Assembly (NCBI GenBank): GCA_023435565.1
Contig: JAEYRN010000048.1
Coordinates: 44,550 to 108,549 of the forward strand
Reading direction: 5' to 3'
Source: Bacillota bacterium
Lineage (GTDB): Bacteria > Bacillota > UBA4882 > UBA8346
Length of the DNA stretch: 64,000 bases
Below the pieces are notes generated by a model. It was given only the letters and a program-made list of their open reading frames with translations, had not been told where the DNA came from and ran no database searches. This document shows, in pieces, positions 1-8,802 of the stretch; position 1 is the stretch's first letter, and every line of letters starts with the position of its first letter. The translations under genes and the position numbers were made by a program.

Positions 1-64
1 TTTCACCAGAGAAATCTTTTGATTAAGCCAAGCAATTCGAAAATTCCTCGGGAGAAACTTAATA

Positions 65-832
65 CTAAAAAAGGCTCCATTTTTTTCTCTTATAAAACGG
101 AGTAGCGTTTTTCGTAGCATTCTTACCAAAATCAGTATTTAAAGGAATTAAATCAATATATTCATCCTTGCCTAAATAACTTTGTGCAATAGCGGCGACT
201 CGGGGAAATATAGCAGCCTTTTCACCAGTAAAATCAATAATAAATAACAAATTAGGCTTTGCTTCACCTTCCATATGAGCTAAAAATAAATAGGCGCTTT
301 CTACTTCCCTATTTTCATTAAAAAATTTAGATAATGCCTTTACCATCTCATGTGGATAATTAGCTGGTTGGCCTAGCATTACATTGGTATCTTTTTTAAT
401 TACTATTTCCGATTTTCTTTGAGAAAAATATTGCATCAATTCGGGGGTGATTACAATATTCTGACCATAAGGATTTATAACAAAACCTTTTACTCTTTGA
501 GTATCATTATCTACCATTGATTTTAAATCTTCATATGTAGAAATAAGAGTTTCTTCTCTTTCCTTTGACCACTTGCCTAATTCTTCCCAATCAGTAAATG
601 CCATAAAAAAAGAGTCGCCCGAATTGTTGGTCAACATCTTAAAGCTCATAGTTGTCCCTGCCTTTATTGTTCCATTTTCTATCTCGCCCTCTATTATAAT
701 AGGTGTCAGAAAATGAGCCTGGGTAATTTTTTCAATTAAGACAACTTCATTTTCAGCATTTTTTTCGTTCAAAAAATCATTCATTATCTTAACTAATTCT
801 AGATTCGTCAACGGTTTGTTTACATCTATCAT
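65..832 (-). CDS. SseB family protein
   Basis: A 255-residue soluble protein with no signal peptide. The sequence matches the SseB (enhanced serine sensitivity) family: an N-terminal SseB domain (about residues 25-130, with the F-x-A-F-T-D-W-E-E pattern near 78-85) followed by the SseB C-terminal domain (about 140-250, with the Y-L-F-L-A-H and F-I-I-D-F-T-G-E strands). The biochemical role of SseB is not established in the family, so none is claimed. The ATG at 832 is preceded by a strong GAGGTGAA ribosome binding site. It stands alone between the window edge and a kelch-like gene on the same strand. Confidence 0.8.
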   Translation of the reverse strand: MIDVNKPLTNLELVKIMNDFLNEKNAENEVVLIEKITQAHFLTPIIIEGEIENGTIKAGTTMSFKMLTNNSGDSFFMAFTDWEELGKWSKEREETLISTYEDLKSMVDNDTQRVKGFVINPYGQNIVITPELMQYFSQRKSEIVIKKDTNVMLGQPANYPHEMVKALSKFFNENREVESAYLFLAHMEGEAKPNLLFIIDFTGEKAAIFPRVAAIAQSYLGKDEYIDLIPLNTDFGKNATKNATPFYKRKKWSLF

Positions 833-888
833 TTTTTCACCTCATTCTATGGAACCATATACCTTTTATAATCTCCTACATAAATTAA

Positions 889-2835
889 TTATTTTTCATA
901 AATTTCAGCGCATGGTTTTTTTATATAAGTAGCATCGGTCCAATTAACTCCATCGGTCGACCACAAGGCTCTCCCCCAACCGATAAGCCACATTTTGGAT
1001 TGAAATTCCATACCTAGATTTCCGGAATAAGTTTCCAATACTACCGAATCGGTAACCCTGTTCCAATGAGAGCCATCTTCGGTATACCAGACATCACAGA
1101 GAATATCCCGGCTTCCTGTTTGCGCATCTACTGCTCCCCCGATTATCCAGAGTTTATCATTGAAAACTATAGAAGAATGATAGCTTCTACCTTGCCAGGG
1201 AATTGGAGCATTAACTTTGATCCAGTTTACACCGTCCGCAGAATGCCAAACATCATTAAAATCATGGTGTCTAGACCAAGTTGATTTTTTATCGCTTATA
1301 ATTTCAGATCCCGTCCCGCCTATCAGCCACAACATACCGTTAAAAACATTCAAACTAAAACCCTGTCGTGGCACCCATGGATTTTTCTTAATCATTTTCC
1401 AATGAACTCCATCTATGGAACGCCAAACGCGACATACGGATCTCCAGGAGGTATTATTGTCATCAACAAATCGATCTTTATCCGAAACATAATCTTGGTA
1501 TTCAATAAAATAGATTTGATTGTTAAAAAGAACCGCTTTTCCATATTCAACATTTTCAAAACTATGATCGGCCTCTTTCCGCCATTCGATACCATTTGTG
1601 GTCGAATAAATCCCTTCTTCTTTGCCGCGAAGCTGCCAAATTTTATTATTAAAGACAAAACAAGAATATCTAAAAACAGACTCATCCGATACCAATCGCC
1701 AATTACGACCGTTTATGGTTTGCCAGATACCCACGGTGAAAAGCCAGATCTTATTTTCATATATAATTCCCGATATATTGTCGTCTAACTGTTCCCAACC
1801 GGCGGTAGACTGTTTTCGGGCGAAAGGATGATTCCAAAAGCTACCGTCGATTGTATAGAAGCAGTCTTCCTTAAACATCTTTTTAGTTTCTTTATCAATC
1901 GTAAATACCTTATTTCCTAAAATCCAAAGCCGGTCTTTAAAAACACAGGAATTAATTTGCCAATTTATCTCGTCTCTGTTATACCCCGTCTTGTTCCAAT
2001 TTATCCCATCGGAAGAAGACCAAGTTCCGCCTCTATGGATATACCAAAATTTATCCATATAAACCGCTAGCGCGAACTGCTCGTCGTCGAAACGCGCATT
2101 ATGGTGAACAGGTATGATTTTTTTCCACTTTAACCCGTCATCGGAGCACCAAAAACAATCTTCAAATTGTTCTTTTACCCAAATTTGATTATTAAAGACA
2201 ATCGCTTTCACATTAGTAGGACGAACCTGGTTCAAAAATCCCGGACCGCTGTCACTGACCTTTTCCCAAACGGAACCATCTTTGGAACGCCAAACATCAA
2301 TATATTCGGTCTTGCGGTCGTGACCGCCGAAAAGCCAAATTTGATCCCGAAAGACAACACCGGTTTGATAAGCCCGAGGTTCCCAGCCCGCCTTTTCAGT
2401 GACCGGCTTCCAATGCTCCCCATCCGTAGAATTCCAAACATCGTTTTGATAATGCCTTTCTTGATCTCCGGATGTTTTATATCCGCCCATCAACCATACT
2501 TTACCTTTAAATTCCAAAGTCACATGGGCGCATCGGGGCGACCACGGAGCAGAATTTAATGTTTCCCAATATAAACCATCTAAAGAACTTTTCGTATGAA
2601 AAGAGTAACGAACGCTTACTTTGTCCGGCCCCCAGCCTCCGCCATAAGTAATGGAAAAATAACCGCCATAAATCCAAAGTTTATCTTTGAAAGCCAAAGC
2701 GGTATAATCGTTGAAATGAATGTAATTGCTCCCTGATTCATCACGCCCGGGTGAGTTAATAAATCCGGATAAACCAAAACATAGCAAAACAATAATTAGT
2801 ACTAGTATAAAAATGATTATTATTGACTGAGACAA
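889..2835 (-). CDS. Membrane-anchored kelch-like beta-propeller repeat protein
   Basis: About 648 residues. An N-terminal hydrophobic segment (I/L/V-rich, roughly residues 5-26) serves as signal anchor, and the rest is made of repeated units of about 45-60 residues of the type F-x-x-K-L/I-W-x-x-G-G ... W-x-S-x-D-G-x-x-W, i.e. kelch/galactose-oxidase-like blades. It is probably exported; no catalytic residues are evident, and a binding role is inference. Start choice: a perfect GGAGGTGA Shine-Dalgarno lies at 2841-2848, so the TTG at 2835 (or 2838) is preferred over upstream TTG/ATG codons that precede or overlap it. Confidence 0.75.
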   Translation of the reverse strand: MSQSIIIIFILVLIIVLLCFGLSGFINSPGRDESGSNYIHFNDYTALAFKDKLWIYGGYFSITYGGGWGPDKVSVRYSFHTKSSLDGLYWETLNSAPWSPRCAHVTLEFKGKVWLMGGYKTSGDQERHYQNDVWNSTDGEHWKPVTEKAGWEPRAYQTGVVFRDQIWLFGGHDRKTEYIDVWRSKDGSVWEKVSDSGPGFLNQVRPTNVKAIVFNNQIWVKEQFEDCFWCSDDGLKWKKIIPVHHNARFDDEQFALAVYMDKFWYIHRGGTWSSSDGINWNKTGYNRDEINWQINSCVFKDRLWILGNKVFTIDKETKKMFKEDCFYTIDGSFWNHPFARKQSTAGWEQLDDNISGIIYENKIWLFTVGIWQTINGRNWRLVSDESVFRYSCFVFNNKIWQLRGKEEGIYSTTNGIEWRKEADHSFENVEYGKAVLFNNQIYFIEYQDYVSDKDRFVDDNNTSWRSVCRVWRSIDGVHWKMIKKNPWVPRQGFSLNVFNGMLWLIGGTGSEIISDKKSTWSRHHDFNDVWHSADGVNWIKVNAPIPWQGRSYHSSIVFNDKLWIIGGAVDAQTGSRDILCDVWYTEDGSHWNRVTDSVVLETYSGNLGMEFQSKMWLIGWGRALWSTDGVNWTDATYIKKPCAEIYEK

Positions 2836-3033
2836 CAACTTCACCTCCATCAAAATTCTCCATAAACATAGAACATCTTAGCTTAGACAAGCTTGACCTA
2901 TATATAATCGATATAAGCTACAAAAATAGCCCAAACCTCACAACTCTTATTTCTCTCCTAAATATAAATCTCCCTTCCAATTCCAAAAAATCAATCCACC
3001 TACCAAATCACCCATCATAGCTAAAGAAAAATT

Positions 3034-3525
3034 TTGGCCCATACCAAAACCGACGATCAAATGGGTTTATTCGCCAATGCGTTATACCGCAGGGAAAAAG
3101 GGCTCCCCTTTTTGGACAAAATAAAAAAAAATGGACTAGAGAGAGGCTATATCATAGATGTGATTAAAGCCGGTATCTTACGGGAACACTATTTTTCCAC
3201 GGTTGAGAAGCTATATTTCCGGGGATTAAAATGTAACCCTTATCTAATCAGCGTTTATAATGACCTGGCCGATTTGTATTACGGTTTATCGCGGATGATT
3301 AAATCCTGGCAATGTTGGAATCTGGCCCGGAGTCTCAACCCGGCGTATCCGGATTTGGAACACGTCTATGAGCTGGAAACAATGCTACTCAGCCCAAACC
3401 CCACCCCCACCAGCCCAAATGTAAAATCTATAAAAAAATTACAGAAAATTACTAAATTGAAAAGGGTATTTTTGGCATTCGCCGAATTATACCAATCACC
3501 CGGGTATCCATTGCCACGCCGCATA
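3034..3525 (+). pseudogene. TPR-like protein remnant, 3' end replaced by a repeat element
   Basis: About 164 codons of sensible coding sequence with helix-turn-helix repeats resembling TPRs (A-G-I-L-R-E-H-Y ... G-L-K-C-N-P-Y-L-I-S-V-Y-N-D-L-A-D-L-Y-Y). There is no good ribosome binding site; the only start candidates are TTG 3034 and ATG 3061, and an in-frame stop lies just upstream. The frame stays open past 3526 only by reading into the 272-bp repeat, where the protein becomes low-complexity and proline/serine-rich. I read this as a gene damaged at its 3' end by the repeat insertion. A short piece of coding-like sequence downstream of the last repeat (about 4279-4379) might be its displaced tail. 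Confidence 0.5.
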
Positions 3526-3797
3526 TCGCCTCACCCCGTCCGGTGGCAACTCGATTATCGTTTCTTAATCGCCCCTCTCCTTGACCCGCTGCCGTTTTCG
3601 ATTGTTCAGGAGAGGGGTCAGTTTGGTTTCATTTCGATAATATACTTTTTCAAAAAGCATTTTAAAGATAACAAGCTAAAACCTGCATCTAACATCTTTC
3701 CCCTCTCCAAACAACCAAAACACGCTCATTTATCATGGAGAGGGGAACGGCAATCAAGTAAAATCAACTACTCAAAGTATCGAAAGGGGTGAGGCGA
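3526..3797. repeat. 272-bp MITE-like element with 12-bp terminal inverted repeats
   Basis: Ends are TCGCCTCACCCC (3526-3537) and its exact inverse GGGGTGAGGCGA (3786-3797). Inside are two stem-loops, each made of CCCCTCTCC ... GGAGAGGGG: 3572-3580 with 3609-3617, and 3700-3708 with 3737-3745. The same architecture (266 bp) recurs at 63311-63576. The right 121 bp (3677-3797) is repeated in direct orientation at 4158-4278, on the other side of the DUF559 gene. Confidence 0.85.
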
Positions 3798-4141
3798 TGA
3801 TCACCGATCGCGTCCGCGAATTCAGAAAAAATCCAACCCCAAGTGAAATAGCCTTATGGCAAATACTCCGTAATCGACAAATTAACGGCCAAAAATTTCG
3901 CCGCCAGCATCCCATCAAAGTGATTTGTCAAGGTAGGATTCGATATTTTATTGCTGATTTCTATTGTTATCAAAAAAAGCTGGTAATCGAAGTAGATGGG
4001 AAAATCCATGAAAACCAAAGAGAATACGATGAATATCGAACATTTCTCATCAATCAACTTGGTATTAAAGTCATGAGAATAGCCAATGAGGAACTTAACG
4101 ATATAGCCGCAGTCACCGCTAAAATAAAATCCGTATTATAA
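3797..4141 (+). CDS. DUF559 domain endonuclease-like protein
   Basis: A 114-residue protein of the DUF559/MTES_1575 family, related to the Vsr-type PD-(D/E)XK nuclease fold. The family core is visible: N-P-T-P-S-E-x-x-L-W near residue 11-21, F-R-R-Q-H-P at 34-39, F-I-A-D-F-Y-C near 49-55 and L-V-I-E-V-D-G-x-x-H near 61-70. The ATG at 3797 shares its A with the last base of the upstream repeat, and the repeat end (AAAGGGGTGAGG) acts as the ribosome binding site. Direct copies of a 121-bp repeat flank the gene, which points to a mobile cassette. The substrate is unknown. Confidence 0.85.
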   Translation: MITDRVREFRKNPTPSEIALWQILRNRQINGQKFRRQHPIKVICQGRIRYFIADFYCYQKKLVIEVDGKIHENQREYDEYRTFLINQLGIKVMRIANEELNDIAAVTAKIKSVL

Positions 4142-4157
4142 CATAATCATTCAAACT

Positions 4158-4278
4158 TAAAACTTGAATCTGCCATCTTTCCCCTCTCCAAACAACCAAA
4201 AAACCCTCATTTATCATGGAGAGGGGAACGGCAACCAAGTAAAATCAACCATCCAAAGTATCAAAAGGGGTGAGGCGA
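4158..4278. repeat. Direct repeat copy downstream of the DUF559 gene
   Basis: 121 bp aligning without gaps to 3677-3797 (most positions identical). It contains the CCCCTCTCC (4181-4189) / GGAGAGGGG (4218-4226) stem and ends in GGGGTGAGGCGA (4267-4278). With the upstream copy it brackets the DUF559 gene. Confidence 0.85.
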
Positions 4279-4315
4279 AAAATAACCGCCGGATAATCAA
4301 AAAGATCCATCCGAT

Positions 4316-4342
4316 TTCGGAGCGCCCGCAAAGCGCTCCGAA
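4316..4342. repeat. Strong intergenic hairpin
   Basis: A perfect 10-bp stem, TTCGGAGCGC / GCGCTCCGAA, with a 7-nt loop. No T-run follows on the plus strand, so it is not a typical terminator; an extragenic palindrome is equally possible. Confidence 0.55.
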
Positions 4343-4455
4343 TTATCTTCAGGACCTCAGTTTTAATGACCCTTCATAAGTATAAACCCGTAGAAGGATT
4401 ATTACGTAATTAACACCAATAATATATATTATAATCCCTATCGAAAGAGGCATCT

Positions 4456-5115
4456 ATGGAGAAACTGGAGTTCAAAATCGGAGACGACATTCTTCAAACA
4501 CTATGCTCCTCCGATCCGAGGATGGCATTATTGATCAAGAAAATCGGCAACTACGAACTAAATCTACGGACCGATTACTTTCCCTCTTTAGTAAGATCAA
4601 TCATCGGCCAACAGCTTTCGGTAGTAGTGGCCCGGACCATCTGGCAAAGGACCGAAACTCTTTGCGGCGAGGTTACGCCACAGGTAATAGCTTGTCTCGA
4701 CGATGGCGAGCTTAAAAAAATCGGCTTATCCGGGAAAAAAATTAGTTACATCAAAGACCTCTCCCAAAGGGTCTTAAACGGAGAAATCGATTTAAACAGG
4801 TTCGTATCGCTGCCGGACAACGAAATAATCGATCGGCTGGTTAAGGTCAAAGGTATCGGGAGATGGACGGCGGAGATGTTTCTGATTTTCTCCCTTGGCA
4901 GACCGGATGTGCTTTCCCTCGGGGATTTAGGATTAAAAAGATCAATTGAGTGGCTTTACGGACTTAAAAAACCCCCGGCCGAGAGGACCATGTGTATGTA
5001 TGCGAAAAAATGGGTCCCATACCGGACGGTAGCCTCCCTTTATTTATGGGAAGTACTCAACCGAGGATTGATTAAAGGGAATAGCGAGCAGTTAAGAAAC
5101 CCGGAACAGCCCTAG
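4456..5115 (+). CDS. DNA-3-methyladenine glycosylase II-like (HhH-GPD family)
   Basis: A 219-residue base-excision repair glycosylase that would remove alkylated purines. The helix-hairpin-helix spans about residues 128-140 (L-V-K-V-K-G-I-G-R-W-T-A-E), followed by the catalytic aspartate D157 in L-S-L-G-D-L-G-L. The substrate-pocket segment S-I-I-G-Q-Q-L-S is at 48-55. It lacks the N-terminal TBP-like domain of E. coli AlkA, as is usual for the shorter AlkA-like branch. It is a single gene with an ATG start, convergent with hisF downstream. Confidence 0.88.
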   Translation: MEKLEFKIGDDILQTLCSSDPRMALLIKKIGNYELNLRTDYFPSLVRSIIGQQLSVVVARTIWQRTETLCGEVTPQVIACLDDGELKKIGLSGKKISYIKDLSQRVLNGEIDLNRFVSLPDNEIIDRLVKVKGIGRWTAEMFLIFSLGRPDVLSLGDLGLKRSIEWLYGLKKPPAERTMCMYAKKWVPYRTVASLYLWEVLNRGLIKGNSEQLRNPEQP

Positions 5116-5148
5116 TAACCAACTCAATTACGACGCGGTTTGGGTTAG

Positions 5149-5910
5149 TTAAGTGACCTTAATCCCTCGGCCACGGAGATATTCTTTTAATACCTTAATC
5201 TCAATAACGCCGAAATGGAATATGGAAGCGGCCAGCAGAATCGTAGCGCCCGACTGTGCGGCCTCATAAAAATGCTCCAATCTTCCCGCGCCGCCCGAAG
5301 CTACCACTTCAGCCGAAACAACTTCCTTAATGGCTTTGATCACCGGTAAATCATAACCACTACGCGAACCGTCACCGGCCTTGCTGGTAGGCAGAATAAC
5401 CGGAACGCCATAACCGTCAACTCGTTTGGCCCATTCTACGGCGTCCGCTCCGGTGGCGGTCCGTCCGCCATTGATATAAACTTCATATCCTGAAGGCATG
5501 GCGGCGTTCCGATCTACATCAATAGCCACCGTCACTTTATCAGCGCCAAATTCTTTGACGAGCTCCGGAATCAGTTCCGGTTTCCTAAAGGCGGCGCTGC
5601 TAACGGAGATCTTATTCGCTCCCGCATTCAGCACAGCTTCGGCTGATTTCAGATCGGAGATTCCGCCGCCAACTGTAAAGGGGATGGTTGTGACCTCAGC
5701 GACCTTCTTTACCACATCAAGCATAGTGGCTCTTCCTTCAACCGTGGCCGTAATATCGAGCATCGCCAATTCATCCGCGCCTTTATCGCAATATGCCTGC
5801 GCACATTGGACCGGATCACCCGCATCCCGAATATCCACAAAGTGGACACCCTTGACGACCCGTCCGTTCTGCATATCAAGACATGGCATAATCTTAATTG
5901 GTCGATTCAT
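5149..5910 (-). CDS. hisF: Imidazole glycerol phosphate synthase cyclase subunit HisF (divergent, isolated)
   Basis: A 253-residue (beta/alpha)8 barrel. In histidine biosynthesis HisF condenses PRFAR with HisH-derived ammonia to give IGP and AICAR. Conserved features seen: P-C-L-D (catalytic D12), T-V-G-G-G-I (79-84), V-A-I-D (catalytic D131), A-S-G-G-A-G and A-A-S-I-F-H-F-G phosphate loops. The beta6 loop, usually L-T-S-x-D-R-D-G-T, here reads P-T-S-K-A-G-D-G-S. No other his gene is nearby, in contrast to the usual operon with hisA/hisH. It is probably functional HisF, but a specialised paralogue is possible. Confidence 0.85.
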   Translation of the reverse strand: MNRPIKIMPCLDMQNGRVVKGVHFVDIRDAGDPVQCAQAYCDKGADELAMLDITATVEGRATMLDVVKKVAEVTTIPFTVGGGISDLKSAEAVLNAGANKISVSSAAFRKPELIPELVKEFGADKVTVAIDVDRNAAMPSGYEVYINGGRTATGADAVEWAKRVDGYGVPVILPTSKAGDGSRSGYDLPVIKAIKEVVSAEVVASGGAGRLEHFYEAAQSGATILLAASIFHFGVIEIKVLKEYLRGRGIKVT

Positions 5911-6042
5911 GTTTTACCTCCCTGTCGTATTTTTTCAACCAATAGTATACATCATTTACCGTTAATCGCCAATCCTAACATCCCGCATACATCAAGTATT
6001 TTTCATTTATAGTTTGATAGTAATTTTAAACACTTTTGAAAT

Positions 6043-6747
6043 TTAGTTTCTCACCAGAAAAAAACCATCCTCATCCATCTCCAGCTTGAGCATAGCTTGG
6101 GCTATCATATTACCAGTCCTAGAAGCTTCAACTTGCAAATAAATGTTGAAACTTGAGACTGTCCTTTTTTCTTTTGGATCAATACTCCAATAAATTTCAT
6201 TCTTCTGTGTCAAGATATCTGCTCCCAACTCGGTGACTGTACCGTCCCAACTTAGGAACCGGCCGTACTCCGCGACCCAATGATAGGTTATATCTTTTGT
6301 TGTTCTATCGCCGGTGAACTTTGCGACCAAAGGAATACCGATCGTTGAAGACATAGCCGGACTGTACTCTTTTATTAGAGGTTCGATTGTAACCCTGGGG
6401 GTAAAACGGTGATAAACATTGAACACCCCGAAAACCACTAAAATCGCCAATACTCCCAGAGCGGGAACCAGAGTATTGGTTTTAAAAATCGAAAAAAAGG
6501 AACGCCGTCCGGCTTCATTTTTTAAAGCTTCTTGCCGGACCCTCTGCCGCCAAACAGGACTAAAATGTATATTGGCTGTAGTCTGTGATTCCTGCTCAAA
6601 CATCTCAAGCGCCCGTTTCATTTCTTGGTATTCCTCACGACAGCCGGGACAGGTTCGAAGATGTTCTTGTAACTGACGGGCTAAAAGACTGCTGATCTCT
6701 CCGGTCACCATCTTTTCAAGATGCATCCGTACGTTATAACAGTTCAT
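6043..6747 (-). CDS. Zinc-finger (zf-HC2) anti-sigma-like membrane protein
   Basis: 234 residues. The N-terminus carries the zf-HC2 zinc-binding pattern (C3, then H-L-R-T-C-P-G-C at about 29-36) typical of ZAS anti-sigma factors. One transmembrane helix lies near residues 93-112 and an extracytoplasmic domain of about 120 residues follows, rich in beta-strand. No ECF sigma factor gene is adjacent, so its partner is unknown. The ATG is at 6747. Classification rests on the zinc motif and topology. Confidence 0.75.
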   Translation of the reverse strand: MNCYNVRMHLEKMVTGEISSLLARQLQEHLRTCPGCREEYQEMKRALEMFEQESQTTANIHFSPVWRQRVRQEALKNEAGRRSFFSIFKTNTLVPALGVLAILVVFGVFNVYHRFTPRVTIEPLIKEYSPAMSSTIGIPLVAKFTGDRTTKDITYHWVAEYGRFLSWDGTVTELGADILTQKNEIYWSIDPKEKRTVSSFNIYLQVEASRTGNMIAQAMLKLEMDEDGFFLVRN

Positions 6748-6995
6748 TTTTAAAGCCCTCCGTCAAAAAAATCTATTGTAGTTAAGGACCTAACATTAGA
6801 CTACTCCTCATCTTCTTAAGTTCAATTATACTCTAGGCAAGTATTTTATTAAAGTCAATTTGAAGACCGGTTTGCCCCTACATTTGTCCCTCTTACCATA
6901 ATTTAAGAACAGAATAAAACGATAATCAATTCAAAATTAAAGTTTTGGATTATAATTAAATTCTTCAATAAAATCTTAAATTGGAGTGATTATGA

Positions 6996-8099
6996 ATGCG
7001 ATTGTTTAAAGTAATTTTTTTCAGTATGTTTTTACTCTTTCTTGGTCAAGGTATACTTTTTGCTGCCGATGATACTTCAGCTACTGATTCAGTCGATTCC
7101 CAAACACATTTCTTTGGATTTCCAATATTATCACAATCTCCGGAGACGGGGTTCGCGGTTGGCGGTTATTTTATGGCGTACCGCTATCCTAATCCCGCCA
7201 ATCAAGTGAACATGGATTCACTAACCGGGATCCTGATCTATACTGAAAAGGAGCAATTAATTTTAAATCTTGGTGTTAATAAGTATTTTCAGGATGACCG
7301 GTACTTGTTGACAGTCGATACCGGTTATGTTGATTTTCCAAGCTATTTTTATGGAATTGGTACTGATAACAAAAAGGATATCGAAGATCTGGAAGAGGAG
7401 TTCACTCTCATCTCCAAATCATTTCAAGGTAGTTTTCTTTTGAAAATTTCTCCAAATATTTATTTTGGACCAACATTGGCATATTGCCATTTCGATGTCG
7501 AAGATCGGGAAGCGGGCGGATTACTGACTACGGGCGATATAAACGGATCTGACGGCGTAATAGTTTCAGGAGGCGGGTTTAAGCTGATACGTGATACCCG
7601 CGATGACGGTTTTTTACCCCAACACGGGTCATTGTTCGATGTCCAGGTAACTGGTTATCGTAAAAGCTGGGGTAGTGACGAAGATTTTTCCCAATTAATA
7701 ACGAACTATCGGCGGTTTTGGCCGTTCCGTGAAACCGGAACTTTTGCTTTAATGACTACTTTAGAATTGAGTGACGGCGAAGTACCCTTTGAAATGATGC
7801 CTTCTCTAGGAGGACTAATGCGTGGGTATATGGACGGCCGTTTTCGTGATAATAATTGCGCCGTATTTCAAGGCGAATATCGTTTTCCGATTATTACCCG
7901 TCTCAGCGGTGTCGCCTTTGCCGGTTTGGGAGAAGTTGCTCCTGAAATCGACAAATTTAACTCAGATAATATCAAAGCAGCCGGAGGATTTGGATTAAGG
8001 TTTCGGATTGATCCCAACCAAAAAATTAACCTCCGTTTCGATATTGGGTTAAGCGAAGACGGAGTCTATACTTATATTAACTTTATGGAGGCTTTTTAA
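6996..8099 (+). CDS. BamA/TamA-type (Omp85) outer-membrane beta-barrel protein
   Basis: 367 residues with a signal peptide (about 1-23, ending L-F-A-A-D). The rest is amphipathic beta-strand sequence matching the surface-antigen D15 barrel, including the hallmark L-x-R-G-Y-x-x-G-R-F-R-D-N near residue 270 and E-Y-R-F-P near 288, and it ends in phenylalanine. No POTRA repeats precede the barrel, so it is not BamA itself but a short barrel-only member. Its presence implies an outer membrane. The ATG at 6996 has a GGAGTGA ribosome binding site about 9 nt upstream. It stands alone on the plus strand. Confidence 0.82.
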   Translation: MRLFKVIFFSMFLLFLGQGILFAADDTSATDSVDSQTHFFGFPILSQSPETGFAVGGYFMAYRYPNPANQVNMDSLTGILIYTEKEQLILNLGVNKYFQDDRYLLTVDTGYVDFPSYFYGIGTDNKKDIEDLEEEFTLISKSFQGSFLLKISPNIYFGPTLAYCHFDVEDREAGGLLTTGDINGSDGVIVSGGGFKLIRDTRDDGFLPQHGSLFDVQVTGYRKSWGSDEDFSQLITNYRRFWPFRETGTFALMTTLELSDGEVPFEMMPSLGGLMRGYMDGRFRDNNCAVFQGEYRFPIITRLSGVAFAGLGEVAPEIDKFNSDNIKAAGGFGLRFRIDPNQKINLRFDIGLSEDGVYTYINFMEAF

Positions 8100-8226
8100 T
8101 AAGATATCTCATTCATAATTATATTTCTAAAAACGTCAAAGATGATTCTTACATAATTTTGGATTTACTCGATTCATAAAATTCTATATAATTATAAATG
8201 TATCATTTTATGATTGCGAGTATATA

Positions 8227-8793
8227 ATGAAAATCAGTGTGAACTGTACACATAATGTCCGTGGAATCCTTCAGGAGTTGCTTTCAGCACGGAATATAAA
8301 AATCGAGGAGGAGTCCGGCGTATGTATTGTCGAAGCGGGTTGCGATGTTCCCAAAGGTAAGATCGCAATCATTTTCGAGTTGGATAACCTAGGACATCTC
8401 ATTGAATTGTTGGATAAATTAACTCGAGTCAGTGACGACAGCCCAAACACAATCATTGGCAGATCGAATGATGACTCTTATCAAATTATTGCCTATCCGC
8501 ACATTTATTACTTTGAAGCCAGAGGCAATTATGTCTATTGTATTGCGGCGGGCGCAACTCTTGATTCGCCCCGGGAATATCGGATTAAGGAAAAGTTATA
8601 CGAGCTTGAAGCACGGCTTCCGCAGAACCGCTTTTTAAGAGTAGGAAAATCCTATATAGTTAATATTGACAATGTCAATGAGATTATTCCCTGGTTTGGC
8701 AGACGTTTAATACTTCGGTTTATTGATGGAAAAAAGGAAATTGAAGTATCCCGAAATTATGTAAAGAGTTTGAAAGATTTTTTAGGTATGTAG
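8227..8793 (+). CDS. LytTR-family DNA-binding regulator
   Basis: 188 residues. The C-terminal 95 residues form a LytTR DNA-binding domain (I-Y-Y-F-E-A-R-G-N-Y-V-Y, then F-L-R-V-G-K-S-Y-I-V-N, then L-I-L-R-F-I-D-G). The N-terminal part is short and has no receiver phosphoacceptor pattern, so this is a LytTR protein not driven by phosphorylation. The next gene begins 9 nt downstream and encodes a small membrane protein; such LytTR/DUF3021 pairs commonly autoregulate. Confidence 0.85.
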   Translation: MKISVNCTHNVRGILQELLSARNIKIEEESGVCIVEAGCDVPKGKIAIIFELDNLGHLIELLDKLTRVSDDSPNTIIGRSNDDSYQIIAYPHIYYFEARGNYVYCIAAGATLDSPREYRIKEKLYELEARLPQNRFLRVGKSYIVNIDNVNEIIPWFGRRLILRFIDGKKEIEVSRNYVKSLKDFLGM

Positions 8794-8802
8794 AGGTTAA
8801 TT

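Noticed and set aside
2823..3020. 65-codon plus-strand frame after the kelch-like gene
   Set aside because: It overlaps the kelch gene start, and its composition is that of AT-rich non-coding DNA.
5498..5965. 155-codon frame opposite hisF
   Set aside because: It is antisense to a clear hisF gene and has low-complexity serine/threonine/alanine composition.
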